This document shows, piece after piece, positions 1-9,347 of a stretch of 47,961 bases of DNA (the stretch's first letter is position 1; every line of letters begins with the position of its first letter). The notes under the pieces are model-generated. The model was not told the origin of the DNA. It saw only the letters and a list, made by a program, of their open reading frames with translations, and searched no databases. Source of the DNA: Gnetum montanum. Its lineage: Eukaryota > Streptophyta > Gnetopsida > Gnetales > Gnetaceae. The stretch is taken from positions 10,200 through 58,160 of the forward strand of contig MNCI01023519.1 in assembly GCA_015680685.1 (NCBI GenBank), given 5' to 3'. Made by a program: the position numbers and the translations under genes.

Positions 1-213
1 GTTTGATGGTATAAAAACCTCATTCCTATCAAAACAAACAAACTGTACATTATTAAGTCCTTTGTTCATGGACTATTCTTGAGATGGGAAGAGAATGGGG
101 AGGATTCTGCTGGTAGGAATCCTCATACCTCTAACCCTTTCAAATGAATTCTCATTTTCTTGGAGTGTACAAATTTTGTTTTCAACACTGCCTTTTTATA
201 ATCTCCTAATTGG

Positions 214-351
214 TTGGCAACTTATTAACCTTAAATATTTCAACACCAGTAGGCACCTAAATCCTGCTGGGGAGGAAATTTCTAGAAGATTATTGATTTC
301 TGCAGAAATGTTGGCAACTTATTTTCAACACCAGCAGGCACCTAAATCCTG
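214..351. repeat. Imperfect tandem duplication
   Basis: A unit beginning TTGGCAACTTATT and ending GGCACCTAAATCCTG occurs at 214-266 and again at 311-351. The first copy has about 12 extra bases (AACCTTAAATAT) in its middle, and one base differs in the second half (CAGTAGG against CAGCAGG). Read on the minus strand, each copy contains TGTTGAAA, a start often seen in Copia LTRs, and a TATAAAAAGG-like sequence lies near 195-205. This could be a remnant of a Copia LTR, but I see no partner to prove it. The 144-codon plus-strand reading frame across it has no recognisable features and is not called as a gene. Confidence 0.55.
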
Positions 352-725
352 TTCGAGGACACTCATTAGCGATCGCATCCCAAACGGTCGCCAACATAAC
401 CATTCTTTAGCAAAATGCAACCGATTCGGGCAGCAACTGATCAGGGTACACCTAATTAAGAGACAATTTGCTGTGACACTAGAGTTTCTCACAGAAAACA
501 CAACGCAAGTGGATTTTAGAGTGCTATAGCAGTGCGCTTTAAATAAATCATCAAAGTAAGACCAATGAAGATGCACAGAAATGATATTGCCAAAGCAAGA
601 ACCATAAGCACAAACTCCACTTCTTCATACATTATCACAGAACTAGTTGCATATAGACTTTCTATGCTTCTGCAAAGCTCTACTAATTGCCAATACATGC
701 ATAATGACTACAAGGGCTTGCCTCT

Positions 726-733
726 TATTTATA
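726..733 (-). promoter_or_regulatory. TATA box of the caulimovirid intergenic region
   Basis: On the minus strand the sequence CCTATAAATAAGAGGC lies about 700 bp downstream of the RNase H end. It resembles the TATA region of caulimovirid pregenomic RNA promoters, which sit in the intergenic region after the RT gene. An ACGT-core element lies about 100 bp upstream. Position and sequence support a promoter; activity is inferred. Confidence 0.55.
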
Positions 734-828
734 GGATTTGAGGCAGAGGTTGGCGTACAAGCCACGCCAATGATTCACCATACTTATCTAGATTTTACTC
801 ACACTTATTTAGATAACTACTACAGACA

Positions 829-838
829 TGACACGTCA
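829..838 (-). promoter_or_regulatory. ACGT-core (bZIP/as-1-like) element
   Basis: The sequence TGACACGTCA (TGACGTGTCA on the minus strand) contains two TGAC half-sites around an ACGT core. It sits roughly 100 bp upstream of the TATA box at 726-733, comparable in placement to the as-1 element of the well-studied 35S promoter. Binding by TGA-type bZIP factors is an inference from the motif. Confidence 0.45.
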
Positions 839-1165
839 TCCTTATCTATTAGATGGCGTTTAAGATAGCACGGTGAATAGAACAAATTTTCCCACATGCT
901 TGGTTTTAATCAAGACATTCCTTGATGAGCTTCGACAATTCAGATAAGACATGAGCTGACGTTGATGACGACACTTCTTCAGGCGGTGGTAACTGTTTTA
1001 TAACAAGTTGCTCATTTTCATACCAAGTGGTTTCTTCGAAAAGATTGATTCGTTGAAACAAACTGCATAGTTCGACTTCCCATCCATTTGATCCGATGAC
1101 GTGGTTGATGTAGTTTCTAGCATTATCGTTTGCAAATCAAGGCATTCAAATCAGCAAGATATTAT

Positions 1166-1185
1166 CTAGGACTTCCATCTGGGAC
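1166..1185. repeat. 20-bp direct repeat, copy 1 (partner 7170-7189)
   Basis: The bases CTAGGACTTCCATCTGGGAC are identical to 7170-7189. They lie about 250 bp beyond the 3' end of the viral polyprotein (minus orientation), while the partner lies just before its 5' end. The flanks share only a few further bases. Confidence 0.85.
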
Positions 1186-1431
1186 AAGTGTGTCATGATC
1201 TGTGGTTCGAGGCAGCTCCATTGTAAATTGCTAACACAATTTATTCTTCCTACCATGTTTATGAATAGATCGAGTGTTGGACACTGTTTGCTTACACTCA
1301 TAGTTGAGTCTTGTGGGAAAAACCTTGTAATGCGACGACATAATCTAACACGTTATTCTAAACTGGTAAGTGGCCATGATAACCAATCGTCTACATCTTA
1401 AAAAGGGTTCTGTGAACTGCTACTTTTTTCA

Positions 1432-2097
1432 GGCTATAACATCTTGATTTGAGCTTCTGGCTTTAGTTCTCGGGTAAAGGCATCAGGTAAAAAATTTATT
1501 GAATTAGGAATCCTTTTATACAGAAAATTGATACTAAGCTAGTAGGAATTGCCACCAGAAAAATCTTTGTAACTTAGGAAAAGGTGTGATTTTTCTTCTT
1601 AACAATGCTGCTAGATTAGTTGAATCAATTCTTAAAATGAATGGTCCTTCAATTAGGTAGATGTGAAATTTCTTTAAACCTCTAACTGCTGCTAATATTT
1701 CCTTTTCTGTTGGCCAGTAATTTAACTCATGTTTGTGAAATGCACCAGATGTGTAAGCACAAATTTCTTCTTCATTTGCTGAACCTTTTTTGAATAAAAT
1801 AGTGGCCCATGCATCAAAACTTGCATCAGTATTAAGAACAAACGGACCTTTGATTATAGGATTGAGCGACAGAAAATTCTAACATTTTGACTTTAACTGA
1901 ATTACTTGATCTGAAATCTTCTTTGTCCACACAAAAGGGACTTGGTTTTTGCACCATCTGATCTCTGTAGTTTTATCTGAAAACTTATTAATATATTTAT
2001 AAACATAATTCACACAACCTAAAAACCTTAAACATTGCTCCTTATTCTCAAGGCGATCAGGAAACTGGTTGATTTTCAGAAGGACATGCGGCTGCAT
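1432..2097 (-). pseudogene. Caulimovirid RT connection and RNase H, broken
   Basis: The stretch 2097-1879 carries the RT connection (LRFLGCVNYVYKYI, then NQVPFVWTKK), typical of the region after the polymerase fingers and palm. After one stop codon the same frame continues from 1878 to 1534 as RNase H, which degrades RNA in RNA-DNA hybrids during reverse transcription. Its acidic catalytic residues are visible as NTDAS, TEKEI and RIDS. A stop at 1534-1536 interrupts the domain; the final conserved tail (a PDAFTRE motif) appears in another frame near 1440-1480, showing at least one further indel. The RNase H part lacks a methionine start, as expected for an internal domain of a polyprotein. 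Confidence 0.85.
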
Positions 2098-2848
2098 GTA
2101 AATCTTTCCATCTTTTATCTGGACTCCGAGAAATTCTGTCCCTTTTTTCGATTTGGAACTTATGAGGATCTTTTGACAATCCTATTCCATGTTGTTTACA
2201 CATGCTGGCAAATTGCTTCAAATGGGTGACATGATCTTCCATTGATTCAGAGAATATAAGAAAATCATCAATGTAATTTACAATAAATTCATGATACTTC
2301 TCAAACATTGCATCCATGCAATGTTGAAACTGTGAAGGAGCATTCTTTAAATCGAACGGCATGATTGTCCATTCGTATAATCCTTGCGAAGTACTGAAGG
2401 TAGTTTTATGAATATCTTCCTCTAATATCTTAATTTGGTGATATCCACTCTTACAGTCAAATTTGCTGAAGTAGGATTTTACTGCAACTTTCTGAATCAA
2501 ATTTTCCTTGTTAGGTAGTGGCCATTTGATGTCGATAATTACCACATTTAGTGAAATATACTTTATGACCATTCTAGCTTTACCTCTTTTGATTTTTGTA
2601 TGATTTTGCACAATAAAACTAGCACAAGAGTAATTAGACTGTAAAGGTCATATCAAACCTTTCTTCAAAGATTCTTCAATTTGTTTGGTCATTTCTTGTG
2701 TGTCTGGAGGATTGAGTAAAATCGTTTTTCTTTGTACTGAAATGTTGTGTACCGTTGGAATGTAGGCAACTGGACTATCCTTATCCAAAAATTCTAAAGG
2801 ATGCTCACAACAACATGATTGGAGTTCTTGAAAACATGGAACTAACAT
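2057..2848 (-). pseudogene. Caulimovirid reverse transcriptase, broken
   Basis: This is the polymerase domain that copies pregenomic RNA into DNA. The upstream part (2848-2648) ends in a segment typical of the RT N-terminus (TKQIEESLKKGLI). The main part (2611-2057) shows FSKFDCKSGYHQIKI, the palm motif with a catalytic Asp, followed by TIMPFDLKNAPSQFQ and the active-site box NYIDDFLIFSES, so the catalytic aspartates are retained. A stop near 2650 separates the two parts, which are in the same frame. The connection then moves to another frame near 2097, so a complete product cannot be made. The YIDD box and FSES segment fit caulimovirids better than Copia, and the lack of an integrase agrees. 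Confidence 0.9.
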
Positions 2849-3188
2849 GTGTTCTTCTGATTCAAATCAATGTGTGCTTTCTTTAGTTATTGGAGATGCT
2901 GGTATTTGCCTCGTGCAATATCTTCCATTTCATATTGTGAGATGATTTCTGATACTGTTGGATTTTGCTTGAACTACTTCAATTGTGGATGCTTATTTCT
3001 TTGCATCGTTGCTGGAATCCTTACAATGATGATTTTTTGTCTTAGATCTTATAATGGTGATGAACAAAAAATCATATCTTGACCAATAGTGTAAGAACCA
3101 ATGCTATCCATGAAATGTGCTCCTAAGCCAATATCAAATCCACTATCCGACACTTGGAAAAAATTAGTAGTGCCCACATATTCATCAT

Positions 3189-3575
3189 TTAATGAGATAG
3201 GGATGTTAAAGCAAAATGAGAAAGACTTCTTACTCCATTCATCGTTTCTAGTGTTACCGGCTTAGCATTTTCTTCCCATTTTTCCAGAGCATTTTTATGA
3301 TAAAAATTAAGAGTCGCACCTATATCAATGAAGGCTTGATACTTTCTCCACTTCTTGTTTCCATCTACTACAATTTTGATAGGAATTAACAATACACTAT
3401 GTAAGGACAGCAGATGCTTGATTTGATGCTGAATTTCTGGAGTTGGCCTTTTGTTGGACGATCTCTTAAGTCTGGCTTTCTTAGCTTTTAAAGTGACTGA
3501 AAATTTCTTCTGATAGGGTGTTATCAGAAACTTTGGGACCTTTTGCACAATTTTGGACGGTAGTTCATCATCCAT
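3189..3575 (-). pseudogene. Caulimovirid aspartic protease domain
   Basis: The segment carries a retropepsin-like block with KYQAFIDIGATLNFYH, where family members normally have D-T/S-G-A at the catalytic loop; here the middle residue is Ile, which should weaken or abolish activity. The protease would process the polyprotein. It is in the same frame as the movement protein and zinc-knuckle blocks upstream. Between the zinc knuckle and this domain (3576-3932) the reading is strongly acidic with stop codons, like the acidic C-terminal tail of caulimovirid coat proteins. Confidence 0.75.
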
Positions 3576-3932
3576 TGATGTATCTTCTTAAGTACCCGCT
3601 TTTGGTAGCGCTTTATTGCAACCAAATGTTGAAGATATGCTAGGCTCTTTATCTCCTAATTCTTTGTCTGTATCCCATTTATGATCATCATTTGAAATAT
3701 CTAACTCAAGTCAATCTTCTAATTCTTGCCAGTTGCAATCTATTTCATTGTTTTCTATTGTCTTAAATTCTTCAAGAGAAATATTAGAAAACCACTCCTC
3801 ATCATCTAGATTCATATCTAACAATCCTTGCATCATATTACTTCTTCCTGCTGCTTATTCTTCGTCTTGATTTTCTTCAAATTCTGATGAAAACTCTGAT
3901 TCTGATGATTGATTTTCTGATCCTGACATGAG

Positions 3933-4960
3933 TTAAATGGCGGAACATTGTTCTATATGATCTTGCGGATCATCTACTAGTTCCCATTCAGGATAAGTAT
4001 CAAAAAAAGCTTTCATCCTTCCACCGTCTTTTCTCGATCCATCTGGACATTCATAAGCATAATGTCCTTGACGTTTGCAGGTGTAACAGGTAATGGATTT
4101 CTTCCTGACTGGACCACTTCTTCTCTTGGCAAAGAATCTTCTTTTTCTGGGCTTGAATGTTCTCTTAGCAGACCATCTTTTTCTTGAAAACATGGGATGA
4201 TAACTTCGTCTTTTTGTAAACCTTTTCTTTGGATGTCTTGAGGGAGCTCGAGGAGGACCAAAAGAATCCACTCCGTCTAAATTTGTACATACTTCGACTG
4301 ATGGTAAGAGCTTCTGTAGTGAAACATTGTAGCAGGCACATTGCAATTCTTGTCTTACCATATGCACTACATCTGTAGAGTATGTTAAAGACAAATCTAT
4401 ATCCTTTTCTAATGCTTTGTACAAGACCATTTGACCGAGCTTAGCTGGTAGACTCCCTAAATAAAGATAATTTATCATTTGATCACAGTGCAATGCCAGA
4501 CAATATACTTCATTAGCATATTCTGCACTAAACTATTCAAAATAGCGCAAATCTCCTAGTTTTCTTTGACTATAAGGAGCTTATCTTTAAATCTAAGCTT
4601 TGAAGACAAATCAACTATGAATTCTATAACAAGGGCAACAAATACACCATATAAACTTGTTTGGAGTATCTGTTCTTGTTGTTCATGAATAGCACTTTCC
4701 CACCAATGTCTGATCTTTCTTGCGGCTCTTGTGAAGGCATCAATGATGGTTGTCCTTTCATCTATGTTGAGTATATTCATGGCTATTCTTAATTGATCAA
4801 TCCATAATCTCAAAGCATGTAGTACCTCTTTAGGTGGTGAATAATCGATGTCAATTACTGTGATTGTTGAAGCAGGCCATTGTTGAAAGGCTAAAAAGGC
4901 TTGGGGCGAATTTACTGCTGGTCGTTGCCATGGTCTAGTTGGTTGTCTTCTAGCCATCAT
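3933..4960 (-). pseudogene. Caulimovirid coat protein with zinc knuckle, broken
   Basis: Two blocks make up the capsid region: 4960-4556 and 4493-3933, in different frames. The first contains a helical, Trp-rich part (for example ARKIRHWWESAIHEQQ). The second has a helical capsid-like part, a strongly basic Arg/Lys stretch of about 50 residues, then a CX2CX4HX4C knuckle (CYTCKRQGHYAYEC), and ends acidic. In caulimovirids this order is the coat protein, with the knuckle binding pregenomic RNA for packaging and the basic stretch contributing to nucleic-acid binding. The overlapping 82-codon frame at 4013-4261 is only a shadow of the basic region. Confidence 0.85.
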
Positions 4961-5621
4961 AATTCTCTGCTGACATTCTTCTGAGGAAATCCTTGGCGAT
5001 TTAAGCGTTTTTTGTTGTTCCAGCTTCTCTTCTTCTTGTTCTGTTGAAGGAGGTGTTGTAGGCTATGCTGTAGAAGCTTGTTTTCCCTTCTTTTCTTCCA
5101 TGAGTCTTTTAATCTTTTCTAGCAATGCTTTATCTCTGGCATCGGTAGTTGGTTGAGGAGTAGGTTGAACAGGAGTAGTGACCTTAGCTGATTGAACAGG
5201 CAACTTCATTTAATTTTCTAATGTATAGATTTCATGAAACTTTAAAACTTTCTCACTCGCTTGCTGTCGATTTCTGCTTCTAGCATCCTCTCTTTCTTTC
5301 CAAATTGCATCGTAGGCTTCTAGATGGTCAGACATTTCTTTTGAAAGCTAGCTACATTGATCACCAACTTTATCAACAGCACCTTCAATTGTGTCTAACT
5401 AATCTTCAATGTGTTATATGCCTTGATGCGTATGACGTCCAATGAACCAAATAGTTCAATTAACGTATCTCTAACTGTTGATCGGTTGCACTAGTTAGAG
5501 TGTGTTCAAGCAAATAACTGGAATCTACTCTGGTTTGAGGAGGATCTGCTTGCAATGTTATTGTTGCATAAGCAGCCTGGGGCGACCATCTTCTGCCACT
5601 AAGCAATCTGCGATCTCCATA
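4961..5621 (-). pseudogene. Linker between movement and coat proteins, coiled-coil-like
   Basis: Conceptual reading of the minus strand between the movement protein and coat blocks gives fragments rich in Lys, Glu, Gln and Leu (for example ALLEKIKRLMEEKKGKQ), as in a coiled coil, plus a Pro/Thr/Gln-rich part. Several stops interrupt it. A similar linker separates the two domains in petuvirus-like polyproteins. No enzymatic motif is visible. Confidence 0.5.
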
Positions 5622-6575
5622 CTAACGATAGGTTGTAGGAGTAAACATATTCATTCTATGCTGAAATTTATACAAAGTACCTCTAGTATCATAGTTAGGC
5701 AATGTAGCTCCTTCTCTTTCCTCTTGTTTGGATGAACTCGAATTTTCTGACAACTTTCGTGGAGGTAGGACTGATGGAATGGCTTCTAATGTAATAACTG
5801 CTGATCTTCTGAACTGCTGCATTGGATACTGACTCCATCTTAATTTGGGATTCTCATATGTCTTGAATTCTTGTTCCTGCGGAAGGTGTTGTATTTTTGG
5901 AAAAGATTGAACATATCTAGGAGTTTGAATACTTTTGCCACACTGAATGAGATGTTGACTTCCTTTTGGAAACTGGACTCCCCATTTTAATTTATGATTC
6001 ATAAGAATCGTGTTTGAAAATTGAAATGTGCCTCTAGCTGCTACTGCTGCATAAACTGAACTAGGTAGTAACTCGACTTTGTGGACTTCAATGCAAAGCA
6101 ATAGAGCACTAGTAATAAAATCATCTGCTAAAGCCAACTGATAGTTCGGTTGTACCGTGCATAAGGCATTTGTGTCTAACCTTCCTTGAAACTGACAAAT
6201 TTTTGCTTTATCCCAAGCAATTTCTAGATCTTGAGAAATTCCATCTCCTATTACTTTACTATTTAATAGCGTAACTACATATTCAGCACCAATATCATAA
6301 TTAAACTTTGGACTAACCATTATGTCAATTTGTCCTAAGTGCACATAATTGTGACCTTGCTTTTTCCATTTTTCTATTTTGTCTTCAGTAAACATAGGTA
6401 GGAAAACTGGGTGAATTCCTTTACCTTTTATATCCAGGAGGGCTTCAGTTTGCTTGATGGATGTTGATAACCTAGCCGAAAAGGTGTTGGCGAAGTTGTA
6501 AATGGCATCTTTTGGGATTTCTATAAGTTGAATATCCTTCTGTCCAGAGGGCAAAAAGGACTTCTTTTTCTTCAT
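5622..6575 (-). pseudogene. Caulimovirid movement protein (30K superfamily)
   Basis: This 317-codon open stretch is the longest surviving part of the virus. It contains a lysine-rich start, then a beta-rich core with the features of 30K-superfamily cell-to-cell movement proteins: a KGKGIHPVFLP segment, LGQIDIMVSPKF, a D near GDGISQDLEIAW, and QGRLDTNALCTV. These proteins help virus genomes pass through plasmodesmata. The block is in frame with the acidic region upstream (6786-7148) and, beyond stops, with the zinc knuckle and protease downstream, so it was the N-terminal half of a polyprotein rather than a separate gene. The first ATG of this stretch need not be the ancestral start. Confidence 0.85.
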
Positions 6576-6785
6576 TGCTTCAGCAAAAGGTAGGATGTCT
6601 TATTGAGCAGTTGAAAGTTCGCCAGATTGTGACGGCTTGGCTTCAGCTAGTTGAACGTTGTTTGATCTGAACATATCCATTTGATGGTGGATTTCTCCAT
6701 CTTCTTCATAATAATCTTCTACATCACCCATGTCTTCATCATATTGAACTTCTACTTCTATTTCACCCTGGTCTTCTATCTGTTG

Positions 6786-7148
6786 CTAGACAATCATATT
6801 GAAGAGCTGAAATTGGAACCATAGATCTTCTTCTCTCTGAATTCGTGCCTCAGTTTCTTCATCATAAACCGGACTGGCTTCTTGATCATAACATCTAACT
6901 GATCCTTCAGAAATTATTTCCAAAAGAATTCTGTCCTCTTCTTCAAAAGGACTTGGGTCAAGGTTTAGGTCAGGGACGACAGGAATAACACGAGAGGTTG
7001 AGGTTGTTTGAGGGTACAGATAGCTATAACCATATTTATCGATGGATTCAATTTGGGTAATTGGGATTTCGATTTGGGTTGGTTCAGGTTCAGGTAATTC
7101 TTCAATTTCAAAAACTGCTCGAGAGGTATTGGATGTAGGAGGTAGCAA
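6786..7148 (-). pseudogene. N-terminal acidic region of the caulimovirid polyprotein
   Basis: This 120-codon frame is rich in Glu, Asp, Pro and Ile (FEIEELPEPEPTQIEIPITQ) and has no catalytic motif. It lies in the same frame as the movement protein block, separated by stops between 6786 and 6576; that gap also encodes an acidic reading (YDEDMGDVEDYYEEDGE). It is therefore probably the N-terminus of the polyprotein, whose function I cannot assign. Confidence 0.6.
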
Positions 7149-7169
7149 GGGTTCTTCAGGTTCAATGTG

Positions 7170-7189
7170 CTAGGACTTCCATCTGGGAC
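7170..7189. repeat. 20-bp direct repeat, copy 2 (partner 1166-1185)
   Basis: This segment is identical to 1166-1185 and lies just upstream of the first polyprotein reading frame of the caulimovirid (minus orientation). Beyond it the sequence changes to a Copia-like 5' end, so it may mark the virus boundary. Confidence 0.85.
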
Positions 7190-7740
7190 TAATGTCAGGA
7201 AATGATACTAGTTTTGACTTATTTTTTAACTTCAAACATTTCCTCCATCTTTTTTCACATCTTATATGCAAAATCCTATTTCTCCATGAATTGTACAAAT
7301 TTGCTAAACATACTTAATGTTATCAACATTTGCACCATCTTGGTATTATCATCCACCATGAGAGTTGCAGCAAGAGTTCCTTCCAGGCTATTTCCTCACA
7401 ATAGAAATCACATTTGAAGGACCCAGATATGGTAGTTAGAGGCTTTTAGCACTTGAATGTCACACAATGGAACATAATTTCTAACTCTAATCATGGTTGT
7501 GTCTAATTTCTAGGATTGCAACTACCACCTTGTTTTGATACCATGTGATGTTTACAAGACCAAATACGAGCAAACTCAGTGGCTAGACACTAGAAGACAA
7601 AAAAGACAAACATTCAAACATCACTTCATCAATATTTAAGATATCTAAACCATTGCATTAAAAGAAAAATCAATCATAAGCATATAAAATAGTTACAAAA
7701 GAATGTTAACAAACATAACATTGAAAACATTATATTCACA
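7190..7740 (-). mobile_element. Probable Copia-type 5' end: LTR end, primer site, start of gag
   Basis: On the minus strand an LTR-like end in CA is followed by TGGTATCAAAACA (7531-7543), which matches the first eight bases of the tRNA-iMet complement used as primer site by Ty1/Copia elements. Just downstream a reading includes LKASNYHIWVLQM, close to the SNY-x-x-W segment near the N-terminus of Copia gag proteins. Stops follow soon, and no further Copia domains are seen. The caulimovirid begins where this fragment ends. Confidence 0.45.
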
Positions 7741-7743
7741 ATG

Positions 7744-7883
7744 TGAAGTGTGTTTGAACCCAAAATCAGTGAAACATAGGTACAACCGAAGATTTATAGA
7801 ACTTTATAACTCAGTGCTACCTAGTAGAATGAAACTTGTGACCTAAGGTTACTAGGCCAAGACCTGTACCACTAAGCTAACAT
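7744..7883 (-). mobile_element. tRNA-derived SINE, copy 1
   Basis: On the minus strand it starts ATGTTAGCTTAGTGGTA, which fits a pol III A box (TRGCNNAGTGG), with a B-box-like GTCACAAGTTTCATTC about 30 bases further on. Its 3' half (GAGTTATAAAGTTCTAT, then TGTACCTATGTTTCACT and GGGTTCAAACAC) is shared with copies at 38481-38610 and 39002-39143. The body is therefore a repeat family and not a functional tRNA. Confidence 0.7.
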
Positions 7884-8158
7884 CTCATGGATTAACAAGT
7901 ACACAATGTGAAACAATGTAGCATATATACATAACATAATGATGCATTTGTACAAAGAAATATCTTTAATAAAAACTTTGTCACACTTGTTTGAGCATGA
8001 GGTATGAACTCTAAATCATTTTCTTGATAAATTATTTTTGGATCATTCTCTTAATTAGGTATTCAAAACCCATCATAATCATATTAAAGCCTTGTAAAAA
8101 ATATGTTCTATAGACTCTTTGTCATAGGTAATTAACCATTTCCATTTCCATTATTCTT

Positions 8159-9101
8159 TGATGAGCAATGAGTTACCCCTATGCCCAACCATATAAATCA
8201 CAAAGTGTTCATGCATGATCCAATCAAATTCCATGGACTTTATTGTTTCCAATGCACTTGTACTTTAGGAAGTGGATCTAGCCCTGAGGTCAATCATTGT
8301 CCTCCCAATTACACTTGTGATGTACATTGGTATGGTTAAGTGTAACTAAGGCATCTGATTTTTATTATTTTGTATTTTATATTTTGGTGCTTAAAATGTA
8401 GATAAAAGGAGTTTGATTAACTAATCTACATTAACTAATTAACTAGCATTTAACTAGTCTTAACATAAGCATCCGATCCCACTTTTTGTACACATCCTGA
8501 ACACACGTATCCACTACTGGGCGACCAAGCGCTATGCTATTGGGGGTACCAAGCAATAACGCTGCTAGAATTACCAAGCGAATATGTGTTATGCTCAAAA
8601 TAGTTGTACTTATGTGTGTAATCTATCTGGCGTAATTGCTTATCTAACATAGTAACTAGAAAATAACTAATAATTAATTGAAAAAAGTTAATAAATAATT
8701 GTAAACAGTAAATGCATAAATGAAATAGCTAATCTATCCAAAGTGCTACAAGGTTTATCAAAAAGCTCGTCTTTATTTCCGCACACACTGTCGTGCTTAG
8801 GTACAACAATGCTCAAATAAAGATTCGTACACTCAATAACTCTTGCTATGAGCACTTGGGGGAAAAAATTCGAACTTTTGAATGAAAAAAATGCAAGAAC
8901 TTTGCTACTACTGAAATCTATATTACCATAAATGCAACTAGTAGGCACATATTTATAGGCGACACATAGATACTACATCGATGGGGCCTCGTTGATGTAG
9001 GATAAGATGCATCAATGAAGCCTCTTCAACAAGGCCTCATTGACGTAGTCAACTGCATCGACAAGGCCTCCTCAATGCAGCCAACCAACAATGACTCATC
9101 A
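8159..9101 (-). repeat. 3' LTR of element A
   Basis: The 943-bp LTR is bounded by TGATGAG and CTCATCA inverted termini. Read on the minus strand it has an array of GAGGCCTC-type palindromes (about 8975-9080 in plus coordinates), a TATAAATA box just after it, and an AATAAA-like signal downstream. It matches both LTRs of element B and the 5' LTR of A at 33764-34535 throughout, with many transitions. The left flank shows no gene. Confidence 0.9.
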
Positions 9102-9347
9102 TACCCCATGATTGAATGAAAATTTATCCTCGAGTTCTTTTACAAAATTGGAAAGGTATGGGATTATTGACTGACTTTTCTTCAACAAAACAAATTGACT
9201 AACTTGACAAAAAGTGGAGTGCCAAAATGTATGGATCAACACATTATAAAAATGGTGGTGTTCAGGACACAAACTTGAACACCATAACGCAACTCTTTAA
9301 AAACTAAATAGCATGTTTCTTGATAATGTGAAATTAGTTGGAGAAAA
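9102..9347 (-). other. Element A 3' untranslated region and polypurine tract
   Basis: On the minus strand the LTR is preceded by ACTCGAGGATAAATTTTCAT and then a weak purine tract CATGGGGTA. The same roughly 34-bp block precedes the 3' LTRs of B and D, so it is the plus-strand primer region. No gene is seen. Confidence 0.6.

Larger units (their letters stand above)
690..7189 (-). mobile_element. Endogenous caulimovirid, petuvirus-like, decayed
   Basis: On the minus strand the domains run in order: acidic N-terminal region, 30K-type movement protein, coiled-coil linker, coat protein with CX2CX4HX4C knuckle, aspartic protease, reverse transcriptase, RNase H. The N-terminal region, movement protein, zinc knuckle and protease blocks share one frame, while the first coat block and the RT are in a second frame and the RT connection in a third. 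This is what one ancestral polyprotein broken by indels and stops would look like. A single polyprotein with the movement protein first is the arrangement of petuviruses and several endogenous caulimovirid genera (Florendovirus, Gymnendovirus). No integrase is present, as expected for this family. It cannot be functional as it stands: there are several in-frame stops, at least three frame changes, and an altered protease motif. The exact ends are uncertain; a 20-bp repeat marks 1166-1185 and 7170-7189. Confidence 0.85.

Noticed and set aside
95-529. 144-codon plus-strand reading frame
   Set aside because: It crosses a tandem duplication, shows no domain or conserved composition, and lies beside degraded repeats. 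Chance is the simplest explanation.
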